A stretch of DNA of 40,741 nt from positions 1 through 40,741 of the forward strand of contig CAYUVK010000038.1 of NCBI GenBank assembly GCA_964448105.1, written 5' to 3'. The DNA comes from CAVQBP01 sp964448105. GTDB taxonomy: Bacteria > Bacteroidota > Ignavibacteria > Ignavibacteriales > Ignavibacteriaceae. Below, piece by piece: positions 1-7,921 of this stretch; position 1 is the stretch's first letter; every line of letters begins with the position of its first letter. The notes below the pieces were generated by a model. The model ran no database searches. It was not told the DNA's origin and saw only the letters and a list, made by a program, of their open reading frames with translations. The translations under genes were made by a program, and so were the position numbers.

Positions 1-44
1 GTTTGTTCCAGAGTCAGACGTGTTGCCAATTACACCACGGGGCA
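1..44 (-). tRNA. tRNA-Gln (CTG), partial, cut by the window edge
   Basis: On the minus strand this reads as a 5' acceptor strand (TGCCCCG), TG at 8-9, a paired D arm (GTGT/ACAC with an AATTGGCA loop), then TCTGA and the loop CTCTGGA, giving anticodon CTG. The T arm and 3' acceptor lie beyond position 1. The last few bases at the edge (ACAAA) do not pair with TCTGA, where TCAGA would be expected. This suggests an edge assembly error, or less likely a degenerate gene. Confidence 0.7.
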
Positions 45-179
45 AATTTACTTACAAAATTAGGAATGAATAGACTAATTTCAAATCAATTTCTTTGCCA
101 TCTCCTATCTTTTATTTACTTTTTTAATATTACAATAGTAATTATATTTTAGTTGTAAACATTATCTATAATTTTTGTA

Positions 180-1028
180 ATGCTGAAATATTTAATACTA
201 ATACTGCTTATAACAGCTAGTACAACCTTTTCCCAAAAATATCATATTGAATATTCTTTAGGCAGCTTTAAAGATGCATCATCTTTTTATATGAGTTCAT
301 CGGGATTTTTATATGTAACCGATTCGGGAAAAGATGAGCTATATAAACTCGATACGCTTGGTAATATAGTAAAAGACTGCGGCGGGTATGGATGGGATGA
401 ATCGACATTCGATAATCCAGTCGATGTTTTTGCCACTCCTTTGAATGTTTACGTCAGCGATAAAAATAATAATAGGATACAGAGATTCGATAAGGATTTA
501 AATTTTATATCGCAGCTATCCACTAGGAATAGTGATAATAAAAGTGAAAGATTCGGTTACCCGGCCAGCTGTGCTACTTCCAATATGGGAGATCTGTTTA
601 TTCTTGATACGGAAAATAAAAGAATAATAAAATTTGATCTTTTCGGAAATTTTATAATGAATTTCGGCGGTTTTGATGCGGGGATTTATGCTTTATCGAA
701 TCCCAAACAATTTGCCGTTTCTCCCGATAATTTCATCTTTGTTCTCGACGGCAAAAGAATAGTCGTTTTCGATCAATATGGAAACGGCGTCTCTATATTT
801 AATTCAGACTATAACCTGGAAAGCATTAATATTATTTTTAATAAATTAACTGTCAACACAAAACATAATATTTTGCTGGCAAATTTAAACTCTCAATTTT
901 CCTTAAGTGAAATAATAATGGAAGAATTAGAAGAAAACACCAGCATAGTAAGCAGCTTAATATTCAATAATAAACTGTATGTTCTTACTCCTGAAAAAAT
1001 AATAGTATACAGCCGGAGCGGTACTTAA
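180..1028 (+). CDS. Secreted NHL/beta-propeller-like protein
   Basis: This 282-aa protein has a clear signal peptide (hydrophobic stretch at about residues 4-15, cut near TFSQ). It then carries repeated units of the NHL or six-bladed propeller type. Each has a pattern like 'LYVTDSGKDELYKLD', 'VYVSDKNNNRIQRFD' and 'LFILDTENKRIIKFD', ending in D.xGN with a following aromatic strand. Such propellers act outside the cytoplasm as binding scaffolds, and no catalytic residues are evident. The last third is less regular, so the final blades are diverged. It starts 135 bases after the tRNA on the other strand, and no strong Shine-Dalgarno is visible. The fold call is fairly safe; the ligand is unknown. 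Confidence 0.75.
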   Translation: MLKYLILILLITASTTFSQKYHIEYSLGSFKDASSFYMSSSGFLYVTDSGKDELYKLDTLGNIVKDCGGYGWDESTFDNPVDVFATPLNVYVSDKNNNRIQRFDKDLNFISQLSTRNSDNKSERFGYPASCATSNMGDLFILDTENKRIIKFDLFGNFIMNFGGFDAGIYALSNPKQFAVSPDNFIFVLDGKRIVVFDQYGNGVSIFNSDYNLESINIIFNKLTVNTKHNILLANLNSQFSLSEIIMEELEENTSIVSSLIFNNKLYVLTPEKIIVYSRSGT

Positions 1029-1141
1029 TATTACTTTAAATAATTAAAGAGGAGTAAAAATAAACCATCATACCTCATTCACGATTAAAATTAAATTCCA
1101 GGAATAAATTTATTTTTCATTTATTACTTTTTATTATTCTT

Positions 1142-1549
1142 TTGATCTGGTGTTTTGGTTTTTCCGTGGGTTCAATTTTTCCTCAATCAAACGAAGTTCT
1201 AGTTTTTTCCCCGGTATTAAAAAAAGTCTATTCTACTGTATGCTATCAAGACGATTTGAAAACATTTACAATATTCGGGAAAAAATTATTTGTTTGTATT
1301 CGCTGCACAGGGATTTATTTAGGCGCATTACTATTTTCCTTCATTTTAATCTTTTTAAAAAAAATAAAAATAAGCAGCGGGCTTTTTTTAGCCTCGTTAT
1401 CAGCGATGATATCGGATGTTATTTTATATTCAACCGGAATATTTAATTATTCAAAATATTTTGCTTTTTTGACCGGGTTCATTTTTGGTTCGGTTGTATT
1501 TCTTTATATTTTTATTATTCTTGAGAAAGAATTTTTTGAAAAAGAATAA
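1142..1549 (+). CDS. DUF2085 family membrane protein (start uncertain)
   Basis: The 135-aa reading from a TTG start contains the DUF2085 signature: 'STVCYQDDLKTF' followed by 'FVCIRCTGIYLG', that is a Cys-Tyr-Gln element and a Cys-x-Arg-Cys-x-Gly-Ile-Tyr motif before a membrane helix. Three to four hydrophobic helices are visible. The biochemical role of the family is not known to me. The frame stays open upstream to 1064 and encodes another hydrophobic segment. The good Shine-Dalgarno (GAGGAG, 1049-1054) lies there, but no ATG, GTG or TTG follows it at normal spacing, only ATC (1067) and ATA (1070). Either a rare start is used, or a base is wrong, or TTG 1142 is the true start. It is followed 4 bases later by another membrane protein gene. 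Confidence 0.75.
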   Translation: MIWCFGFSVGSIFPQSNEVLVFSPVLKKVYSTVCYQDDLKTFTIFGKKLFVCIRCTGIYLGALLFSFILIFLKKIKISSGLFLASLSAMISDVILYSTGIFNYSKYFAFLTGFIFGSVVFLYIFIILEKEFFEKE

Positions 1550-1553
1550 TTGG

Positions 1554-2054
1554 ATGTCATCAAATAAATATCTTCCTTCGTTAATTTGCGGATTCGGGGC
1601 TGCGGTTCTAACAACAGTCCCCGGGATAAAAAGTTTTGGTTTCTGTCTTTTGGTACCTGCCGGCGCAGTTTTGTCGTTAATTCTTCATCAGAAAGTTACC
1701 CACAGCAACAATAATATTGACTCCGGGACAGCAATTACATTCGGTATTCTAACCGGTTTATTTGCTGCTATATTTGCTACTTTTTTTGAAGTAATAATTA
1801 CTTTTTTTACGCATACTAATGATTTTGTACAAACACTGCCCCAATCATCGGCAATGGCAAAAAGTCTTTTAGGTCCTGTTGTTGATGAAATGATGAAAAC
1901 TTTTAATAAAATGTCAAATGATATACAAACTAAAGGTTTTTCACTGTTATATACGGTTGCAGTCTTTGTAGGAAATGGTGTTATTTATTTATTGTTTGGA
2001 ATGCTCGGGGGATTATTAGGTAAATCTTTTATTAATAAACGTTCGGCACCATAG
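1554..2054 (+). CDS. Small multi-pass membrane protein, unknown function
   Basis: I place the start at ATG 1554, four bases after the DUF2085 stop, which gives 166 aa. An upstream start at 1485 would overlap the preceding gene by 65 bases with no support. The protein is hydrophobic with about four membrane segments: one near the N-terminus, one around 'LVPAGAVLSLILHQ', one around 'LTGLFAAIFATFFEVIITFF', and a Gly-rich C-terminal helix ('FGMLGGLLGKSF'). A short amphipathic, Met-rich loop (MAKSLLG...MMKTFNKM) separates the last two. It is probably co-transcribed with the DUF2085 gene. I do not recognise the family with confidence. Confidence 0.65.
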   Translation: MSSNKYLPSLICGFGAAVLTTVPGIKSFGFCLLVPAGAVLSLILHQKVTHSNNNIDSGTAITFGILTGLFAAIFATFFEVIITFFTHTNDFVQTLPQSSAMAKSLLGPVVDEMMKTFNKMSNDIQTKGFSLLYTVAVFVGNGVIYLLFGMLGGLLGKSFINKRSAP

Positions 2055-2071
2055 CAATTTTGAATTTCTGA

Positions 2072-2095
2072 GCCGGAGGCTTATCAGCCTTCGGC
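2072..2095 (+). terminator. Hairpin after the membrane-protein pair
   Basis: A 9-bp stem, GCCGGAGGC (2072-2080) against GCCTTCGGC (2087-2095) with one G-T pair, encloses a six-base loop (TTATCA). It begins 17 bases after the stop at 2054. The flanks (GAATTTCTGA / CCGAGAATTTC) may extend the pairing loosely. There is no strong T run, so it may be a weak terminator or part of the repeat patch that follows. Confidence 0.4.
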
Positions 2096-2190
2096 CGAGA
2101 ATTTCACATTTTGAAATTAACTTAGTTAGAAATATCAAAATATTATAAAATAATTTAATCTCTCTCAAAGGGTAAATAAAAAGGAACTGA

Positions 2191-2221
2191 ATGTCACACT
2201 GAGTTTATCGAAGTGTGACAT
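2191..2221. repeat. REP-like palindrome, short type
   Basis: ATGTCACACT (2191-2200) pairs perfectly with AGTGTGACAT (2212-2221) around an 11-base loop containing GAGTTTATCGA. The pattern TGTCA-loop-TCGAA-TGACA is characteristic of dispersed intergenic palindromes in the Bacteroidota/Chlorobi group. That family assignment is from memory, and only one copy lies in this window. Confidence 0.6.
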
Positions 2222-2270
2222 TTAAATAGTATTCAGTCTTTGACCTGGGGGTGACTAAAAAGTAAGTAAA

Positions 2271-2374
2271 TGTCATTTCGAGGGATCCCGATAAAATCGC
2301 GATAAAATCGGGACGAGAAATCTTTTCAAAATGTAAGATTTCTCCCTCCTGCCTGCAGGTCGGTCGAAATGACA
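2271..2374. repeat. REP-like branched palindrome
   Basis: The outer arms TGTCATTTCGA (2271-2281) and TCGAAATGACA (2364-2374) are perfect 11-bp complements. Inside are TCCCGAT/ATCGGGA (2286-2292 / 2307-2313) and GAGAAATCTT/AAGATTTCTC (2315-2324 / 2335-2344), so the whole can fold as a branched cruciform. A small tandem duplication (GATAAAATCG twice, 2290-2310) sits in the first inner loop, and an 8-base palindrome CCTGCAGG at 2352-2359. Confidence 0.65.
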
Positions 2375-2472
2375 AAGATACTTTTTGCACAACCCCAAGC
2401 TCAGACTGACAAAATTTTGAATAACAAAAAAACTTTTTGATTACCTTCTCAGGGTGAAGATGAAACTTTAAT

Positions 2473-2790
2473 ATGATAATTGCATTTATTTTCTTTATTC
2501 ATTTAATTTTTGCCCTGGTTATATTTACTAAAAAATGGCAGGAAGAAAACACCTCAACAGCGTTTTTAAATATTGCATTAATAGGGATTCTGTTTGCAGT
2601 AGGCTGGTCAATTACCGGGATAATTGCGAAATTAATAATGGAACCGCAAGGATTAGGAACCTTTTTTGACAGGGATACTTTTTCACTTTTATTATTAACT
2701 ATCGGGGAATATTTCTTTTATAGAATTTATTACAAAGAAAAACCTCCCGGTGAAGAAACAACTACTGCAGGCGATAAGGAAACACAATAA
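2473..2790 (+). CDS. Small membrane protein, unknown
   Basis: This 105-aa protein has three predicted membrane helices: residues about 1-19, 33-53 ('IALIGILFAVGWSITGIIA') and 71-84. It ends in a hydrophilic tail rich in Glu, Thr and Lys. The last 29 bases overlap, tail to tail, the 3' end of the tonB-like gene on the other strand. No enzyme motif is visible and I do not recognise the family. A weak GGGTGAAGATGA region lies upstream. The regular hydrophobic pattern and the start ATG support a real gene. Confidence 0.6.
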   Translation: MIIAFIFFIHLIFALVIFTKKWQEENTSTAFLNIALIGILFAVGWSITGIIAKLIMEPQGLGTFFDRDTFSLLLLTIGEYFFYRIYYKEKPPGEETTTAGDKETQ

Positions 2791-3460
2791 CAGCAGTTTG
2801 TTCCAATTGTTTTTGACCCGGAGATAAAGGTTCAAATCTCCATTGTCTTAGAGAATTTATTGCAGCATTTTCAAGCTTAGTATCGGCTTTTGTTAGTGGA
2901 ATAATAGTACCAACCGTTCCGTCAGGAAGAATTGAAAATTTTAATCGAATATCAATTTCCTTTTGAACACCTTCAGGATATTCCGGAATATAATAACTAT
3001 AGATTTGTCTTTTCCCCTTTCCGCCCCAATCAATATCATACCCGAAGCTCCCGGTACCTTCGGCTTTATTTCCCTGCCCTTCCGTATTAACTTCCGAATT
3101 TTCATTCTTATCTGTTTTGGATTCATTGTTTTTAGCAATTTCCTTCTCTTTGTCAGCAGGATTTACAGTATTATCTTCAGAAGTGTTTTTAGCTTTCGGA
3201 AGCTGCACTTCTTTTACTTCCAGGCTTTTATTTTGAGTTTGATTTTTTGGTTTTGGTTTTGCAACTTCTTCAACTTTTTTTATTTGAGTCCCGATAGCCC
3301 CCGAAGAACCGACTTCACCTGAAGTTCCGAAGGTTAATTCAACATATTCCTTTGGAGGATAATCTAAAGTAATCTTTATAAGCAGAAAAAGTCCCAGCAA
3401 TATAAGATGAATTAAAAGAGACAATGAAAAAGATAAATGTTTTATTGAATTATAAGTCAT
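2762..3460 (-). CDS. tonB: TonB-family energy transducer
   Basis: This 232-aa protein has the TonB layout: a short cytoplasmic N-terminus, one membrane anchor (about residues 10-30), a long Lys/Pro/Asn-rich periplasmic linker (about 60-145), and a C-terminal TonB/TolA domain. The domain reads 'IRLKFSILPDGTVGTIIPL', then 'LENAAINSLRQWRFEPL' and a closing strand. It would carry energy from the ExbB-ExbD motor to an outer-membrane partner. It is the last gene of a run, 9 bases after exbD. The Gly/Ser-rich segment just after the anchor (SGEVGSSGAIG) is unusual. TonB and TolA cannot be told apart by sequence alone. Confidence 0.9.
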   Translation of the reverse strand: MTYNSIKHLSFSLSLLIHLILLGLFLLIKITLDYPPKEYVELTFGTSGEVGSSGAIGTQIKKVEEVAKPKPKNQTQNKSLEVKEVQLPKAKNTSEDNTVNPADKEKEIAKNNESKTDKNENSEVNTEGQGNKAEGTGSFGYDIDWGGKGKRQIYSYYIPEYPEGVQKEIDIRLKFSILPDGTVGTIIPLTKADTKLENAAINSLRQWRFEPLSPGQKQLEQTAVIVFPYRLQ

Positions 3461-3469
3461 AACAAAATA

Positions 3470-3874
3470 TTATAATCTTTCTTTTTGAGTCTCGATTGTA
3501 AATTTATCTATGTTTGAAGCTTTAGCAGCATCAATAACTTTAATTACCAGATCTACGGCAACTGTTTTATCTGCGCGGATAATCAAATTATCTTCTTTTG
3601 AAGTACCTTTGAGTGCACCTAATTTTGCAGGGAGTTCATCAATACCTATTTCATCATTTCCAACGTAGATACCGCCACCGGATGTTAATGTTACAATTAG
3701 TCTTGAAGGTGCCGATTGTTCATTAATTTTAGATGAAGGCAGCTTAACTTTTACTCCTGTTTGAATTACAAACTGAGAAGTTATAAGAAAAAATATTAAA
3801 AGAAGCATCACTATATCAGTGAGAGAAGAATAAGCAAAAACGCTTAACGGCTCGTTTGTTACTTGAAATTTCAT
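3470..3874 (-). CDS. exbD: Biopolymer transport protein ExbD/TolR
   Basis: The 134-aa protein has a short N-terminus, a single membrane helix with the key aspartate ('SLTDIVMLLLIFFLITSQFV', Asp at about residue 20), and a periplasmic domain ending 'KVIDAAKASNIDKFTIET'. This is the standard ExbD/TolR architecture and length. The membrane Asp takes part in proton flow through the ExbB-ExbD stator, which powers TonB. It sits 71 bases after exbB and 9 bases before tonB on the same strand, so all three are probably one unit. Confidence 0.93.
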   Translation of the reverse strand: MKFQVTNEPLSVFAYSSLTDIVMLLLIFFLITSQFVIQTGVKVKLPSSKINEQSAPSRLIVTLTSGGGIYVGNDEIGIDELPAKLGALKGTSKEDNLIIRADKTVAVDLVIKVIDAAKASNIDKFTIETQKERL

Positions 3875-3945
3875 ATTAAAACCTAATTAATATAAATGTA
3901 TATAACATGTAATCTTTTAATCTTTAAATTTTTTAATTTTTTAAT

Positions 3946-4602
3946 CTAAATATCTATTTCAATTTCTTCTTCAAACTCGGCTGCATCCGGAGAAGTATCT
4001 TGAATAATATCTACAACATCGTTTGCAACAGTCTCCATATCACCGACTAATTTTTTTACTGCATTCAAAAAATAATTATAAAATGCAAGTGCAGGTATAC
4101 CGACAATAAGTCCGAAAGCAGTTGTAATTAATGCTTCCCAAATACCTCCTGCAAGATCACTCGGGTTTGCGGAACCTTGAAGGTCCTGAATAGTCATAAA
4201 AGCTGTAATCATTCCGGTTACCGTACCTAAAAATCCGAGCAGCGGAGCAATACCTGCAACAGTAGCTAAAACCGGAAGACCCTTTTCAAGTTTACTTACT
4301 TCCTGTCTGCCGGCATTTTCAATTGCCTCTTGAACTCTTTCATGTCCAAGTTTATATTTTTTCAATCCTTTTCTAATTATGTTGGAAACCGGAGAATTTT
4401 CTTGCATACAATGACTAATTGCACCGGAGATATCCCTCTTTTTAATGAAGCCTCTTATCCGCACCATAAAAGCAGGGATATTAATTTTAGCTTTTCTCAA
4501 AACAATAAACCTATCAATAATCACCATCAGCCCTATAATTGAGCAGACTAAAATCAGCCACATTATAAAACCGCCCTTCAAGAATATTGAAAATAAATCC
4601 AT
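3946..4602 (-). CDS. exbB: MotA/TolQ/ExbB proton channel
   Basis: This 218-aa protein has three membrane helices: about residues 10-30, and the pair around 'LPVLATVAGIAPLLGFLGTV' and 'GIWEALITTAFGLIVGIPAL'. A large cytoplasmic loop lies between the first and second. The conserved 'APLLGFLGTVTGMI' and 'EALITTAFGLIVGIPA' stretches are diagnostic. It forms the pentameric stator around ExbD. A strong Shine-Dalgarno (GAAGGAG) precedes the ATG. The 3' end carries an acidic tail (EFEEEIEIDI). It begins 186 bases after the SPOR gene, so it may also have its own promoter. Confidence 0.94.
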   Translation of the reverse strand: MDLFSIFLKGGFIMWLILVCSIIGLMVIIDRFIVLRKAKINIPAFMVRIRGFIKKRDISGAISHCMQENSPVSNIIRKGLKKYKLGHERVQEAIENAGRQEVSKLEKGLPVLATVAGIAPLLGFLGTVTGMITAFMTIQDLQGSANPSDLAGGIWEALITTAFGLIVGIPALAFYNYFLNAVKKLVGDMETVANDVVDIIQDTSPDAAEFEEEIEIDI

Positions 4603-4788
4603 CGGTGCTCCTTCAATTTTTATTTTACATATATATATGGGTATACTACTAAACTAATTATATAAATCTTATTCTCATCATATATTTCAAAATAATTTAG
4701 AATAAGATTAGGAAAAAGAATCAATAATTTTACATCTTCAAAATTATATTTTTGTATTTATAAACCTTCGGTTTTGTTTCATTAATTC

Positions 4789-6288
4789 TTAATTATTTTG
4801 TGCATATTTTCTTGCTTCTGCAATAGAATTAAAATCACCTATCCTAACCCTGTAATAAATATTACCGCTGTTTGAAATTACTCTTTCAACCGAAGCATTA
4901 TAGCCTCCTTTCTTTAAATGCGCTGCATGCTTAAATGCGCTTGATTCATATTTCCATGATGACACTTGAACGAAATAAATTTTGCCGTCAGTATAAATAT
5001 AATCGCCCAGATTTTTATAAGTTCCCTCTTTAACTGTAGGAATTTCACTTTGGCTACTTAATTCTTTCGGGGCTGACTCAATTTTATTATTTTGCGGCGA
5101 ATATACAGCAGAATCAATTCCATCAAATATGAGATTTTCCTTATTATTTGCTAAATAAGGATAATCAACAGGGATATCATAATTTCTTTCTATTTCAACT
5201 GGATTGGAAGCCGGAAGCATCTTCATTCCTGCGCTGTTATTTGAATTCTCAAAATTGTAGAAACGGTAGAAATAAATTGAAATTGCCAGCACTACAATAA
5301 TTATTAAAGGTATAAAAATCTTTCCTTTTAATTTTCTTTTTACGTGAGTTTCAGGGATGTTTTTTCTTTCCTTTGCAATTTTCCTCTTTTCACGAAAATA
5401 CTTCTGAATTTCTTCTTCCTTTAATGCTTCAATAATTTTATTTTTTTCCTCTTCCGGGATTGGCTGCTTTTCTTCCTTCTTCTCTTCAACTTTTTCTTCT
5501 TCCGGCTTTTCAATTTTTTGTTTTTCCTGCTCGGATAATGAATCAATTTTATTAAATTTTACTTTAGTGAAACCTTTTTCATCTGTAACTTTTGTTTCAT
5601 CTTTTTCATCTTTAACAATTATAATCGGTTTTTTAGGTATTGAGGTTGTTTCTTCTTTAAATTTATGGGTTACATCTTCATTAAGACCGGAGGAAATGGA
5701 ATCAATTTTTTGAAACTTTTCCGGGTGAACAATTTTTTCTTTCTTATCTTCTAAAATTGATTTATAATTAGAAATGTCTTCAAGATTTTCAACTTCTTTA
5801 ATCTCTGGCAATTCAGTTCTAATTGTAAAAACTTCACTTTCATTAAGGTTATTATCAATAATTTCAGTTTCATTTAAAAGGTTTTCAACTTTAACATCAA
5901 TAAAACTAAGAAGTTCATTCCCGGAAGGCGGGATAAAAAGTTCGGTATCAATTTCATCACCTAATGGTATTTCCATTTTTCTTAAGCTGGAGGAAAAACA
6001 AAAATCACCGGGATGGAAAATGTCGGAATTATTTGACAGGAAGAAATAATTATTGTTTGGTGCTACCCTGTTAGTTTCAGAAAAAACAATACCCTTCGGC
6101 TGATGCCCGTTTTCAGAAGTCCTGATATTTTTCAAGTGAATGAAACCAATATCATCTATTTTCAATAAATTACCAGTCCTGAACTTTTCAAACAACTTTT
6201 TTGTAAAAGCTTCAAAAAACAATTGTTCCTCAGTCTCGTTTATACCGGCAAATTTGCAAATTCTTTTTATTACTTCAGAATTTTTCAT
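4789..6288 (-). CDS. HU-like / SPOR domain membrane protein
   Basis: I take the ATG at 6286-6288 (499 aa). A TTG start at 6348 would overlap the upstream gene. The N-terminal 90 or so residues look like an HU/CCDC81-type fold ('SEVIKRICKFAGINETEEQL', 'KFRTGNLLKIDDIGFIHLKN'). A long, charged Glu/Lys-rich region (about 180-315) follows, likely extended or coiled. One membrane helix sits at about 322-343 ('FIPLIIIVVLAISIYFY'). The C-terminal 70 residues form a SPOR domain ('IYFVQVSSWKYESSAFKHA' ... 'YYRVRIGDFNSIAEARKYA'). SPOR domains bind denuded peptidoglycan, so the protein would link the cytoplasm to the cell wall. It lies between the outer-membrane barrel gene and exbB. The SPOR call is strong; the HU call is moderate. 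Confidence 0.82.
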   Translation of the reverse strand: MKNSEVIKRICKFAGINETEEQLFFEAFTKKLFEKFRTGNLLKIDDIGFIHLKNIRTSENGHQPKGIVFSETNRVAPNNNYFFLSNNSDIFHPGDFCFSSSLRKMEIPLGDEIDTELFIPPSGNELLSFIDVKVENLLNETEIIDNNLNESEVFTIRTELPEIKEVENLEDISNYKSILEDKKEKIVHPEKFQKIDSISSGLNEDVTHKFKEETTSIPKKPIIIVKDEKDETKVTDEKGFTKVKFNKIDSLSEQEKQKIEKPEEEKVEEKKEEKQPIPEEEKNKIIEALKEEEIQKYFREKRKIAKERKNIPETHVKRKLKGKIFIPLIIIVVLAISIYFYRFYNFENSNNSAGMKMLPASNPVEIERNYDIPVDYPYLANNKENLIFDGIDSAVYSPQNNKIESAPKELSSQSEIPTVKEGTYKNLGDYIYTDGKIYFVQVSSWKYESSAFKHAAHLKKGGYNASVERVISNSGNIYYRVRIGDFNSIAEARKYAQNN

Positions 6289-6319
6289 TGTATTAAAATA
6301 AAAGCACAGTGAAACATTA

Positions 6320-7921
6320 TCACCATTGATAACTAAAACCTCCGACAATATTCAATGGCGGTTCTTTATAAATATTATTCCATTTATTATTACTATTATT
6401 AAATAAATTTAATACATCAAATGTTAAACGGAATTGAGAAAATAACAAGTATTTAAATTTTAATCCCATATCAAAATAGGGACTTATTTTTTGAGTATTT
6501 TTTATATCCATAAACTGCTTCGAATAATAATTTAAACTTGCCGAAGTATTTAAAGTTTTATTAAAGAAATTATATCCATAAACAAGCGAAGCTTCTGTCT
6601 GCGGATAATAAGGGATAATATGTCCATCGCTATTCTTAGTGCTGTTTAATTTTACATTCCCATAAAAAATACCGTAAGGACCTGCATGAAAAAGCAAGTT
6701 GACAAAAGCCGAATAACTGTTTACACTTGCAGAAGTCAATGCAACACCAAACCTGCCGGTATCGTTCGCGCTAACAAAGTATGGTAAACCTTCAGCATTA
6801 TAATAATCTACACCACCGTCAATTTCAAAATATTTATCGTATTCATACTTTAAAACCGCATTCAGAGCAAATTTCTTTTTTAAAAATACATCGGGAGTTT
6901 CAGCAGGGATATTATAATGATTTTCTCTTAAAAAATCCCCGTTGGTAACAAACTCGGCATGCGGATCTATTTCTCCGAACAAAGATAAATTTTTATTGAA
7001 TTGAATTCCTATTGAACCGTAAGGAGCAAAAAAACTGCTGCTATTTGTTTTTGCATAATTAAATCCAAACTTAATTTTCAACAAACTTGAAATATTTAAG
7101 CCGGCAAGCGGGCGTATATTAAAAAATCCGGCAGTATTGCTGTTCAAATATTGGTTCTTAAAATTAAAATCGGCACTTAAATTAAAAGAAGAAAATTCAA
7201 CTGCCGAATATGCCGAAAGATTTAAAAGATTTTCCGAAAACGGTGATGATTCTTTGGGAAGATAAGTGTATCGATTGGAAATTTTAGCATCAATGATGAA
7301 ATTTTTATTTATAAGATTGTTTATATCGAATGAAAAATCTCCTGTATTTAAACTCCTTTTTGAATCAGGTATGTCCGAACCATAAAATTTATAAGCCTCA
7401 ACCCCGTAATTTCCATGCAGGTTTATTTTAGTTCCTCCAAAGAATGATGCATCATTATCGACAAAATAAGAAAGATTTACTCCTCCATCCCATTCCGAAC
7501 TGCTGCTGTTTCTTATACTGTTCATATAGTTCAATGTATTATTTCCATTAAAATAACTATTGAATATTCCGTTTGTAAAAGGTATGGAATAAATGGCTTT
7601 TGCTTTAGGAAGTGTATAAACACCCATTCCCAATTCGAAATATCCGTTATAATTATTTAATGTATCTAATAAATTTAATTTATTTGAAACGGGATTAAGA
7701 ATATCCTGGATCCCAAGATCATCGGGAGAATAATTTGGATTAAAAAAATCTTTTGAAACTGTAGGGACAAGTTCGGGTTTCATCTTTTTTGCTTTTTGAA
7801 TTGAGACAATATCCCTCCCGGTAATAACAAAATCAGGAAGTTCAACATTAGGATTTTGCTGATCCTGTGCAAAAGTAATTAGAGATGTAAACAATAGTAT
7901 AAAAAATATTTTTATCATCAT
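6320..7921 (-). CDS. Outer-membrane beta-barrel protein, TonB-receptor-like
   Basis: The 533-aa product has a signal peptide (about residues 1-18, 'SLITFAQ'), then a short segment 'NVELPDFVITGRDIVS'. That segment resembles the TonB box and start of TonB-dependent receptors. The rest consists of alternating aromatic/hydrophobic strands rich in Asn, Tyr, Phe and Ser, ending in 'GGFSYQW' with a C-terminal aromatic. I see no full plug domain, and the length is shorter than usual for a TonB receptor, so it may be a plugless relative. It overlaps the TPR gene before it by four bases (ATGA), so the two are translationally coupled. ExbBD-TonB genes lie downstream. The substrate is unknown. Confidence 0.75.
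   Translation of the reverse strand: MMIKIFFILLFTSLITFAQDQQNPNVELPDFVITGRDIVSIQKAKKMKPELVPTVSKDFFNPNYSPDDLGIQDILNPVSNKLNLLDTLNNYNGYFELGMGVYTLPKAKAIYSIPFTNGIFNSYFNGNNTLNYMNSIRNSSSSEWDGGVNLSYFVDNDASFFGGTKINLHGNYGVEAYKFYGSDIPDSKRSLNTGDFSFDINNLINKNFIIDAKISNRYTYLPKESSPFSENLLNLSAYSAVEFSSFNLSADFNFKNQYLNSNTAGFFNIRPLAGLNISSLLKIKFGFNYAKTNSSSFFAPYGSIGIQFNKNLSLFGEIDPHAEFVTNGDFLRENHYNIPAETPDVFLKKKFALNAVLKYEYDKYFEIDGGVDYYNAEGLPYFVSANDTGRFGVALTSASVNSYSAFVNLLFHAGPYGIFYGNVKLNSTKNSDGHIIPYYPQTEASLVYGYNFFNKTLNTSASLNYYSKQFMDIKNTQKISPYFDMGLKFKYLLFSQFRLTFDVLNLFNNSNNKWNNIYKEPPLNIVGGFSYQW

Larger units (their letters stand above)
2055..2472. other. 418-base non-coding stretch holding hairpins and REP-like repeats
   Basis: No convincing gene is seen here. 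The stretch holds the 2072-2095 hairpin, two separate REP-like inverted repeats (2191-2221 and 2271-2374) and a trailing fragment (CAGACTGACA at 2402) that resembles a half-unit of the first type. A 61-codon reading frame on the minus strand (2205-2390) is only the repeat read through. Confidence 0.6.

Noticed and set aside
2205..2390. 61-codon minus-strand reading frame
   Set aside because: It lies wholly within the REP-like palindromes and has no ribosome site; it is the repeat read through.
6289..6348. TTG start 20 codons upstream for the SPOR protein
   Set aside because: It would overlap the end of the barrel gene, and the GGAGG nearby is part of that gene's coding sequence; the HU-like domain begins at the internal ATG.
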